A DNA stretch of 64,000 nucleotides, from positions 62,001 through 126,000 of the forward strand of contig NZ_JARXZC010000013.1 in the NCBI RefSeq assembly GCF_029894335.1. The letters run 5' to 3'. This document shows positions 17,067 through 24,381 of this stretch, piece after piece. Position 1 is the first letter of the stretch. Each line of letters begins with the position of its first letter. The notes below the pieces were generated by a model. The model worked only from the letters and a program-made list of their open reading frames with translations, made no database searches and had not been told where the DNA came from. The DNA is from Kitasatospora sp. MAP5-34. Its GTDB lineage: Bacteria > Actinomycetota > Actinomycetes > Streptomycetales > Streptomycetaceae. A program made the translations under genes and the position numbers.

Positions 17067-17303
17067 TCAGCTGCGGAGCTTGCGGCCCTGGGCGTCGGTG
17101 CGGTCGTTGCTGGTCAGGAAGATGATGCCGTCGATCAGGGCCCAGAAGCCGAGACCACCACAGGTGCAGAGCTGCGCGATGGCCATACCGGTGTGACCGG
17201 TGTAGAAACGGCCGGCGCCGAAGCCGCCGAGGAAGATCTGCAGCAGACCGGCGGTGACCTTCGACTTGTCGGACAGCTCGGCGTTGTTGGCGGGGTGAGA
17301 CAC
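17067..17303 (-). CDS. TM2 domain protein
   Basis: A 78-aa protein from a GTG at 17303 with AAGGAG 8-10 nt upstream; longer in-frame starts lack this site. It is a classic TM2 protein: KVTAGLLQIFLGGFGAGRFYTG, then IAQLCTCGGLGFWALIDGIIFL, two helices with the conserved G-x-x-G-x-x-R-F-Y loop and D-G-I. The family is of unknown function. It is coupled to the DUF2752 gene. Confidence 0.9.
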   Translation of the reverse strand: MSHPANNAELSDKSKVTAGLLQIFLGGFGAGRFYTGHTGMAIAQLCTCGGLGFWALIDGIIFLTSNDRTDAQGRKLRS

Positions 17304-17477
17304 GGTGGTGCGCTCCTTCTGACGGCATGTCAAGCGGCGAGACGGCGACGTCTCGGCATTCAGCGGGGTACCGGATGTACGCCGCGAATTCCCCCGCGAG
17401 CGCCATGGCATGCGGAACAGTAGCGGATCATCAGATCAGCTGTCTCCACAGAATCTCCGCCGACCGCTGAACTGCCG

Positions 17478-17513
17478 CGTCGGCTCCCGGCGGAGCGCCA
17501 CCAGGAGCCGACG
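17478..17513 (-). terminator. hairpin after the DEAH helicase
   Basis: A 10-bp inverted repeat (CGTCGGCTCC with its complement) with a 16-nt loop lies immediately past the helicase stop at 17519. Confidence 0.45.
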
Positions 17514-17518
17514 GAACA

Positions 17519-19366
17519 TCAACCGTTCGCCCACTCACGGATCTTGGCGATCCTGGCCTTCAGCTGATTGGCCGTCGCCTGGGCGGTGAGCGGTCCGCCG
17601 CACTGGCGGCGCAGCTCGTTGTGGACGGTGCCGTGCGGCTGGTTGGTGCGGTGGTGCCAGGCGGCGACCAGGGCGTTGAGTTCCTTGCGCAGGTCGCGCA
17701 GCTCCTGGTGGGTGACCACCGGACGCTGGTCGGCGGGGAGTTCGAGCAGGTCGGCCTCCCCGGCGGGCTTGGCCTTGCTGCGCTGGATCTGCCGGGTCTG
17801 GCGCTTCTGCAGCAGCATCTGCACCTGGTCCGGCTCCAGCAGGCCCGGGATGCCGAGGTAGTCGTCCTCCTCCTCGCTGCCCGGGTGCGCCTGCATGCCG
17901 AATTCCATGGCGTTGTAGAGCACCCGGTCGAAGACCGCGTCCGAGCCGAGCGCCTCGTACGAGAGCTCGTCGCCCCCGGCGCCGTCGGGGCCGTCGTTGG
18001 CCCGCTCGGCCTCGGCGAGCAGCCGGTCCTCCTCGTCGAAGAGACCGTCGCCCTCCTTCTTCGGCCGGTCCAGCACGTGGTCGCGCTGCAGCTCCATCTC
18101 GTTGGCGAAGCTGAGCAGCATCGGCACCGAGGGCAGGAAGACCGACGCCGTCTCGCCGCGCTTGCGGGCCCGGACGAAGCGGCCGACGGCCTGCGCGAAG
18201 AACAGCGGGGTGGAGATCGAGGTGGCGTACACGCCGACGGCGAGCCGGGGCACGTCGACGCCCTCGGAGACCATCCGGACGGCGACCATCCAACGCGAGT
18301 CGCCCTCGGCGAAGTCGGTGATCCGCTGCGAGGCCTCGGTCTCGTCGGAGAGCACCACCGTGGCGCCCTGGCCGGTGATCTCGCGGATCATCTTGGCGTA
18401 GGCGCGGGCGGCGTTCTGGTCGGTGGCGATGACCAGCCCGCCGGCGTCCGGGATGGCCTTGCGGACCTCGGTGAGCCGCTTGTCGGCGGCGCGCAGCACG
18501 TTCGGGATCCACTCGCCCTGCGGGGCGAGCGCGGTGCGCCATGCCTGGGCGATCAGGTCCTTGGTCATCGGCTCGCCGAGCCGGGCCTCCAGCTCGTCGC
18601 CGGACTTGGTCCGCCAGCGCATGTTGCCGCTGTAGGACAGGAAGATCACCGGGCGCACGACGTGGTCGGCGAGGGCGTGGCCGTAGCCGTAGGTGTAGTC
18701 GGCGACCGACTTGCGGATGCCGTCGCCGCCCGCCTCGTACGAGACGAACGGGATCGGGTTGGTGTCCGAGCGGAACGGCGTACCGGTCAGCGCGAGGCGG
18801 CGAGTGGCTGGCTCGAACGCCTCGAAGCAGGCCTCGCCCCAGGACTTCGAGTCACCGGCGTGGTGGATCTCGTCCATGATCACCAGGGTCTTGCGGGCCT
18901 CGGTGCGGTTGCGGTGCAGCATCGGGTTGACGCCGACGCCCGCGTAGGTGACCACGATGCCGTGGTAGTCCTTCGACAGCGGTCCCGAGGAGTAGGCCGG
19001 GTCGAGCCGGATGCCTATCTTCGCCGCCGCCTCGGCCCACTGCTTCTTCAGGTGCTCGGTCGGCGCGACGACGGTGATCTGCTGGATCAGGTGGTTGTGC
19101 AGCAGGTACGAGGCCAGCGTGAGCGCGAAGGTGGTCTTGCCTGCGCCCGGGGTCGCGACCGCGAGGAAGTCGCGCGGCTGCTTCTCGATGTACCGGTCCA
19201 GCGCGCCCTGCTGCCAGGCCCGGAGCCTGCCTGCGGTACCCCAGGGGGCACGGCCGGGGAAGGCCGGGGACAGGTGGTGCGAGGGCGCTGCGGCGGCGCG
19301 TACGGCGGCGTGCGGGTCGGCATCCGAGAACAGCGGAGCCATCGGGGAAGCGGCGGCAGTACTCAC
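17519..19366 (-). CDS. DEAD/DEAH-box (superfamily 2) helicase
   Basis: A 615-aa SF2 helicase related to RadD/type III restriction-like ATPases. Motifs: Walker A ATPGAGKTTF (71-80), Walker B MDEIHHAGDSKSWG (DEIH at 165-168), motif III LTGTPFRSD, and motif VI QAVGRFVRARKRGE. The start is a GTG at 19366; further upstream in-frame sequence overlaps the SALP 2 gene and is noise. Such proteins are often annotated as DNA-repair helicases. The C-terminus (after residue 520) is a coiled-coil-like charged tail with an ELRDLRKELNALVAAWHHRTNQPHG core. Confidence 0.88.
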   Translation of the reverse strand: MSTAAASPMAPLFSDADPHAAVRAAAAPSHHLSPAFPGRAPWGTAGRLRAWQQGALDRYIEKQPRDFLAVATPGAGKTTFALTLASYLLHNHLIQQITVVAPTEHLKKQWAEAAAKIGIRLDPAYSSGPLSKDYHGIVVTYAGVGVNPMLHRNRTEARKTLVIMDEIHHAGDSKSWGEACFEAFEPATRRLALTGTPFRSDTNPIPFVSYEAGGDGIRKSVADYTYGYGHALADHVVRPVIFLSYSGNMRWRTKSGDELEARLGEPMTKDLIAQAWRTALAPQGEWIPNVLRAADKRLTEVRKAIPDAGGLVIATDQNAARAYAKMIREITGQGATVVLSDETEASQRITDFAEGDSRWMVAVRMVSEGVDVPRLAVGVYATSISTPLFFAQAVGRFVRARKRGETASVFLPSVPMLLSFANEMELQRDHVLDRPKKEGDGLFDEEDRLLAEAERANDGPDGAGGDELSYEALGSDAVFDRVLYNAMEFGMQAHPGSEEEDDYLGIPGLLEPDQVQMLLQKRQTRQIQRSKAKPAGEADLLELPADQRPVVTHQELRDLRKELNALVAAWHHRTNQPHGTVHNELRRQCGGPLTAQATANQLKARIAKIREWANG

Positions 19367-19556
19367 GGTCTCCGAGTGGGATCGTCGCAGGTCAGGGCCG
19401 TGAATCAAGCCCCGCACCACGGTCGGGCGGCGGTCGGACAACCCGCCTAGCCTACCGGGCCGGGCCCCCGAACGGCGCCCGACACCGCGCGCCGACCGGT
19501 TCCCGCAGGTCACCCGCCCTGGTGGTTTGGGGGGTTTCGGAAAATGTTCCTGAAGC

Positions 19557-19564
19557 CGTGTAAG
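19557..19564 (+). promoter_or_regulatory. CGTGTAAG box upstream of SALP 2
   Basis: Same octamer as at 8579-8586, 98 bp before the SALP 2 start. Confidence 0.3.
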
Positions 19565-19654
19565 CAGAGCCACATCCACCACTCTCACCACGTGAGACCC
19601 GACCGACCCACCGGTAGCAGGGCCCTCTACAGACCCACCATCGGGAGGAACCAC

Positions 19655-20155
19655 ATGTCCGCAGTCGTCGAGCAGGCCGTCCAGGCGCACCTGATCCTGT
19701 CCACCCGGCGGTCCGCCCGCCTCCGGGTCACCCTGCGCTACCGGGCGGACGACCCGCTGGCGGTGCGGATGGGCTTCCCCGCCGAGTACTCCCTGGACGC
19801 CGAGCACCCGATGGATCCGGAGTACTCGACGGGCCCGGAGCACCCGATGGACCCGGAGCACCCGATGGGCCCGGCGAGCGCGGCCGGCCCGGAGCCGGAG
19901 ATCGAGTGGATCTTCGCCCGGCACCTGCTCGCGGCCGGGCTCGACCTGCCGTCGGGCGTGGGGGACGTGCACATCCGGCCCGCCCAGGAGCGGCACACCG
20001 TGGTGGAGCTGCGGGCGGCGGAGGGGGTGGCCCTGCTGCGGTTCGACACCGCCGGACTGCGGCGGTTCCTGTGGCACAGCTACCTGGCCGTACCGGAGGG
20101 CGAGGAGTTCCAGCGCCTCGACGCCGACCGCGCGCTCGCCGAACTGCTGAGCTGA
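19655..20155 (+). CDS. SsgA-like protein (SALP 2) with a hexapeptide-repeat insertion
   Basis: A 166-aa SALP with an excellent GGGAGGA site before the ATG at 19655. Family parts: VQAHLILSTRRSARLRVTLRYRADDPLAVRMGF, then IEWIFARHLLAAGLD, VGDVHIRPA, and LDADRALAELLS. Between the second and third core strands (residues about 43-79), where SALPs usually have only a few residues, lie six units of a six-residue repeat of the type EHPMDP. This adds acidic, Pro-rich sequence to the loop before the conserved W-x-F-A-R. It ends 12 bp before the convergent MprF-like gene. Confidence 0.9.
   Translation: MSAVVEQAVQAHLILSTRRSARLRVTLRYRADDPLAVRMGFPAEYSLDAEHPMDPEYSTGPEHPMDPEHPMGPASAAGPEPEIEWIFARHLLAAGLDLPSGVGDVHIRPAQERHTVVELRAAEGVALLRFDTAGLRRFLWHSYLAVPEGEEFQRLDADRALAELLS
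19784..19891 (+). repeat. 18-bp coding tandem repeat in SALP 2
   Basis: Six 18-bp units encode EYSLDA, EHPMDP, EYSTGP, EHPMDP, EHPMGP and ASAAGP. Units 2, 4 and 5 differ by one or two bases, which indicates slippage expansion. Confidence 0.9.
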
Positions 20156-20166
20156 GACCGACCTGT

Positions 20167-22716
20167 CTAAGCGGTCAGCTTCCGCATCAGCCGGACTCCC
20201 TGAGTCGGCGTCAGGTGCGGGAGGTAGGCCTTGCCTATCGCGCGGGTGATGCTGGCGAGCGCGGCCGGATCGGGGTAGACCATGTACATCGGCCGGTACT
20301 CGGGCTGGAACTTGGCCTTGAACGCGAGCAGCGAGCGGAAGCCGTAGACCGGTTCCAGTGCCTTGCCCGTCCAGTCGAGCATCCGCTGCAGCGCGGTCGG
20401 CGGCTCACCCCGGTCGGAGCGGGCCAGCGGGGCGCCGGAGAGGCTGAGGAAGCGGGCGCCCTCCTCCTTGAAGCCGAGGGCCGCCGAGGCGATCAGGAAC
20501 TCCATCACGCCCCGGAAGGGCCGATGAGCGGCTTCGCCACGGGCATCGGCCCGGCGCCGCATGAAGTCGAGCGTCCAGCCGACCGGCTCGCCGTTCTCGT
20601 ACACCGGCATCCAGCTGGTCAGCCCGTGCACCGTCCGCTCGGCGTCCACGGCGATCAGTACCCGGACGGCCGGGTCGTCCAGCTCGGCCAGCCCACCGAG
20701 GGTGAACCCCATCTCGGGCAGGCCCTTGTCGGAGACCCACTCCTCGGAGATCGAGCGGATCTGGTCCTTCACGGCGAGCGGCGCGTCGGCGTAGCGCCAC
20801 CACTCGGCAGTGATGCCCTGCCTGCCCGCCTTGTTCAGCGAGGTGCGGATGTCCTGCCACTTCTTCCCCGTGAAGGCGAGATCCGGCAGCGGCACCACGG
20901 TGTCCTCCGCGACCTGGAGCGAACGCCAGCCGAGCGCCTCGGCCGCACTCCGGGTGTCGGGGGTGACGCTGTAGAAGCAGGGCGTCCAGCCGCGCTCGTC
21001 GCAGTACCGGGCGAACCCGCCCACCGCCCGCCGCCGGGCCGCCGGCTCGCCGAACGGGTCCCCGGTGGTCAGTGCGACGGTGGCGATCACCCGGTACGGG
21101 ACGGCGGCCTCGCCCGCCTCGTCGAACCAGTAGTGGTTGCCGTCCCAGGTGCTGATGAAGGAGAGTGTCGAGCCGCCGTGCCGGACGAGCAGCGCGCGGG
21201 CACGGGCGGCGTCCCCGGCGTCCAGGTGTACCGCCGGGCGGCGGAAGGCGAGCAGCAGCACGGCCAGCGTGACGGCCCAGAAGACCAGGCCGCAGTAGAT
21301 CTCCAGTGACTGCGCCACCCCTCCCACGGCGATCGGGTGGTCCGGCAGCAGGTCGCTGTAGGAGGGCGGCAGCAGCTCGGCCGGCAGCCCCTCGACCAGC
21401 CGCCCCAGCGTGGCGGTCGGCTCGTACTGGTCGCGGACCAGCCGGCCGAGGCCGACGTACGCGCCGCAGGCGAGCAGCAGCGTGCCGCCGATGACGGCGG
21501 CCGGCCGACGGGTGTCGCGGCGCGGCAGCCGCTGGTCGAAACGGCGCCGGGAGACCAGCAGCAGCACCAGCATCAGTACCGGCAGCAGCAGCGACTCGCC
21601 GATCAGTTCGTAGAGGTAGGAGGTGCCGCCGCCGGCCTGGAAGTCGTGGTAGCCGAGGACGAGCAGCCAACAGAGCACGCCGGCCCAGAGCAGCTCGGTG
21701 ACGGTGGTGATCCACCAGGCGAGCCGCAGGCCGCGTCGGAGCCCCTCCGCCAGCACCAGCAGCAGGACGGGGACCAGGGCGGCCATCAGGCGGCCCGGGG
21801 AGTCGAAGAACCGGACCTCGGAGTGCACGCGGGCGCAGGACCGGACGGAGTCGTCGCAAGCCAGCGAGATCTCGTCGGCCGAGGGGACGTGCGAGAAGTA
21901 GAGGTCGCCGAGCGTGTTGAACGGGCCGCCGGCGTCGTGGTAGAGCGAGGCGATCAGCGGGCCGAGCGCGGTGGCGACCAGGCACAGGGCCACCAGCACC
22001 CGCGCCTCGGTGTGCGAGACGGGGTGCGGCCGGGCCGGCCGCCGGCGCTGCAGCAGTGCGCCGACCGCGATCCCCACCAGCACCCCGGCCGCCCGCTGCA
22101 CGCTCTGCAGATGGCCGATGTACAGCATCATCACCAGCGGGACGAGCACCACCAGCAGCCGCAGCCGGCGGCGCCAGAGCACGGTCAGCCGGAAGCTCAG
22201 CACGGCGGCGAGCGCGAACAGGCCGATGGCCGGCCCGATCGAGATCTGATCCTGGATCTCCAGCGTCCACCCCAGGTCGGCGGCGATGCCGAGCCGGACC
22301 AGACCGGTGCCGAGCAGGGCCCCGAACACCTGCCCGGCCAGCAGCAGGGCGGCGCTGAGCGGGGCGCCGAGCCGCTCCTCGGCGGCCGGTCCGATCACCA
22401 GCAGGAGCAGCGTGGTCGCGACGTACGAGCCGAGGCCCGAGCACCAGAACAGCGAGCTGACCGGCGTCCACCAGTGGCCCGCGCCCAGGGTGGGCAGGCC
22501 GACGCCGATCTGCTCCAGCAGGTGCTGGGAGGGCCCCTGCCCGATGCTGCCGGTGGCCGCGCCGACCGTCCAGAGCGTGACGAGCAGCGTCAGCGTGAGC
22601 GGCGCGGCGCGCAGCTGGGCGGTGAGAGGGGCCGACGCGCGCAGCCGGCGGGGCCGGTCGCGCTCGAGGCGCGGGGTGATCGGGACGGGTGCGGCCGGCG
22701 CGATGGTCACGGTCAT
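20167..22716 (-). CDS. MprF-like phosphatidylglycerol lysyltransferase-domain protein 1
   Basis: An 849-aa protein starting at an ATG (22716) that overlaps the esterase stop by 4 bp (ATGA). Residues 30-500 are membrane. The first part looks rhomboid-like (HWWTPVSSLFWCSGLGSYV, GPAAEERLGA, IGPAIGLFALAA) but has GPAIG where active rhomboids have G-x-S-G. The C-terminal 330 residues are a DUF2156 aminoacyl-tRNA-dependent transferase domain: DEAGEAAVPYRVIATVALTTGDPFGEP, KWQDIRTSLNKAGRQGI, FLIASAALGFKEEGARFLSLSGAPL and FKAKFQPEYRPMYMVYP. It probably adds an amino acid to membrane lipid. Confidence 0.87.
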   Translation of the reverse strand: MTVTIAPAAPVPITPRLERDRPRRLRASAPLTAQLRAAPLTLTLLVTLWTVGAATGSIGQGPSQHLLEQIGVGLPTLGAGHWWTPVSSLFWCSGLGSYVATTLLLLVIGPAAEERLGAPLSAALLLAGQVFGALLGTGLVRLGIAADLGWTLEIQDQISIGPAIGLFALAAVLSFRLTVLWRRRLRLLVVLVPLVMMLYIGHLQSVQRAAGVLVGIAVGALLQRRRPARPHPVSHTEARVLVALCLVATALGPLIASLYHDAGGPFNTLGDLYFSHVPSADEISLACDDSVRSCARVHSEVRFFDSPGRLMAALVPVLLLVLAEGLRRGLRLAWWITTVTELLWAGVLCWLLVLGYHDFQAGGGTSYLYELIGESLLLPVLMLVLLLVSRRRFDQRLPRRDTRRPAAVIGGTLLLACGAYVGLGRLVRDQYEPTATLGRLVEGLPAELLPPSYSDLLPDHPIAVGGVAQSLEIYCGLVFWAVTLAVLLLAFRRPAVHLDAGDAARARALLVRHGGSTLSFISTWDGNHYWFDEAGEAAVPYRVIATVALTTGDPFGEPAARRRAVGGFARYCDERGWTPCFYSVTPDTRSAAEALGWRSLQVAEDTVVPLPDLAFTGKKWQDIRTSLNKAGRQGITAEWWRYADAPLAVKDQIRSISEEWVSDKGLPEMGFTLGGLAELDDPAVRVLIAVDAERTVHGLTSWMPVYENGEPVGWTLDFMRRRADARGEAAHRPFRGVMEFLIASAALGFKEEGARFLSLSGAPLARSDRGEPPTALQRMLDWTGKALEPVYGFRSLLAFKAKFQPEYRPMYMVYPDPAALASITRAIGKAYLPHLTPTQGVRLMRKLTA

Positions 22717-24032
22717 CGGATCAGTCCCGCCTGCTGGGCCAGCCAGGGGAGGTTGCCGCCCAGCCCGGCCCGGAAGGTGTTCCAGTCGTGGCCGCCCGGG
22801 ACGGTCTGGAACTTCGCCGTCATCCCGGCCTTCACGGCGGCCGCGTAGGCCTTCCGCTGCTGCGGCCCGTACTCCCCGTCGCCGGCGCCGACCACGAAGA
22901 CGGCGGCGGTGTCGGGGAATCGCCGACGGGCCATCACATGCAGCGGGTCGACGGCGTCGAAGGCCGTCTCGTCGCCGCCGAAGGCCGCCTTGACGGTCCT
23001 GCTGTGGCTGCCGAGGGTCGGCGCGTCCTGTCCCGAGATGTCGAGGAAGGAGCCGTAGACCTGCGGCGCGTCGACGGCGAGCTGGAGCGAACAGGTGCCG
23101 CCGAGCGAGAGACCGCCGATCGACCAGGCGGTGCGGCCGGTGGCGGTCTGCAGGTGGGCGTGGACCCAGTCGGGGACGTCCTGGGCGAGGTAGGTCTGCG
23201 CCTTGGCGATCCGTGAGTCCAGGCAGAGCGTGTTGTTCCAGGGCGAGCCGATCGGGTCCGCGACCACCACCACCGGGGCGAGCCCGTCGTGGGCGGCGGC
23301 GAAGCCGTCCAGTAGCCGCTGCAGCCCGCCGGAGTTGACCCAGTCGGCCGGCGTCCCCGGCTGACCGGCCAGCAGGACCAGCACGGGCAGCAGCGGGCGC
23401 GGGCTCGCCTGGTAGGCGGGCGGCAGGTAGACGTACGCGTCGCGGGCCTTGAAACCGGACTTGGCGCCCGGGATCGGCGCGGTGGAGACGGTGCCGTTGG
23501 CGGGCAGCCCGGCGGGCCGGCGCCAGACCTCGGCGAGCACCTGGCCGGGCAGCGGGGTCACCGTGCTCGGGGCCTGACCGGTGGTCAGCGCGTCGGTCCG
23601 GCCGATCCAGGGGGCGAGCAGCACGCGGAAGGTCGGGTACTGGTCGAAGTACCGGTTGACCTGCGAGGAGGACATCAGCAGCACCAGTACGGCGGCCGAC
23701 GCGGCGACCGCTCGCCCGCGCCACCGGAGCCCGGGCAGCCGGACGGCCGCCAGGCCCAGCCCGAGAATGCCGACGCCGATCCAGCCGGTCACCTGGCGCG
23801 GCAGGCTGTCCGGGAAGGGCTGCCACCAGTCGTCGACGGCGACCTGCAGCAACACGGTGAGCCCGGCGGCGAGCAGCAGCACGGCCGGGAGGCGGCGGGT
23901 CCACCAGCGCGGGGTGCGGGAGACCGCGACGGCCATCAGGGCGGCGGCGCCGATCGCCAGGACCGCGTACGGGATCACCCCGTGGGTCAGCGACCAGTCG
24001 AGCGGATTCCACGCCGCTATCGGCCGGCTCAT
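22713..24032 (-). CDS. membrane-anchored alpha/beta-hydrolase esterase (putative aminoacyl-lipid hydrolase)
   Basis: A 439-aa protein with AAGGAG before its ATG. Residues 15-140 carry four hydrophobic helices, so the catalytic part faces outside. The C-terminal 280 residues are a D-type esterase fold (YVYLPPAYQAS, VLVLLAGQPGTPADW, VVVADPIGSPW). The nucleophile Ser is in GGLSLGGTCSL and the His in VPGGHDWNTFRAGL. Similar esterases are often called enterochelin or S-formylglutathione hydrolase-like. Translational coupling to an MprF-like gene is reminiscent of aminoacyl-phosphatidylglycerol hydrolase/synthase pairs known in Enterococcus and corynebacteria. The substrate here is inferred. Confidence 0.82.
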   Translation of the reverse strand: MSRPIAAWNPLDWSLTHGVIPYAVLAIGAAALMAVAVSRTPRWWTRRLPAVLLLAAGLTVLLQVAVDDWWQPFPDSLPRQVTGWIGVGILGLGLAAVRLPGLRWRGRAVAASAAVLVLLMSSSQVNRYFDQYPTFRVLLAPWIGRTDALTTGQAPSTVTPLPGQVLAEVWRRPAGLPANGTVSTAPIPGAKSGFKARDAYVYLPPAYQASPRPLLPVLVLLAGQPGTPADWVNSGGLQRLLDGFAAAHDGLAPVVVVADPIGSPWNNTLCLDSRIAKAQTYLAQDVPDWVHAHLQTATGRTAWSIGGLSLGGTCSLQLAVDAPQVYGSFLDISGQDAPTLGSHSRTVKAAFGGDETAFDAVDPLHVMARRRFPDTAAVFVVGAGDGEYGPQQRKAYAAAVKAGMTAKFQTVPGGHDWNTFRAGLGGNLPWLAQQAGLIR

Positions 24033-24046
24033 CGTTCTCCTTCGGA

Positions 24047-24333
24047 TACTTCAGATACGTCAGAGGTGCGAACACCACGACGTCGCCGTGGTAGGCGTTT
24101 CGCCTGGTGAAGCCCCCGCCGCAGGTGTTGATCCGCCGGTGGGAGCCGGGTCCCGCGCCATGGACCTTCGCGTCGGGAAGTCCTGGTCGGTCACCCTTGT
24201 GGAAGGTGCCGAGGCGGTGGGAGGCGGCGGGCCCGCGCTTGGTATCGACGTGCCCAGCCGTGATCGCGGTTCCCCGGGCAAGCGTAGGCCCAGCCACTAC
24301 GCCCAGTGAACCCGCAGGATCGCCGGCCGACAT
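24047..24333 (-). pseudogene. class E/F sortase relic
   Basis: The stretch between the esterase and the second MprF-like gene reads, on the minus strand, as sortase fragments in one frame. ITAGHVDTKRGPA carries the catalytic His (codon 24250-24252) and GSHRRINTCGGGF carries the active-site Cys (codon 24121-24123), followed by NAYHGDVVVFAPL. About 40-50 residues that normally separate His and Cys are missing. The catalytic Arg before the D-x-V-V-V strand is replaced by His. No native stop codon remains; the frame runs into the esterase gene. It cannot be an active sortase. Confidence 0.7.
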
Positions 24334-24381
24334 CCACAGCTCGGACGAACCTCACCCCCGCCGATCGGCGAGAATCGCAGG

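Noticed and set aside
16485..17423. 312-aa plus-strand ORF through the DUF2752/TM2 genes
   Set aside because: It is an antisense shadow of two well-supported genes.
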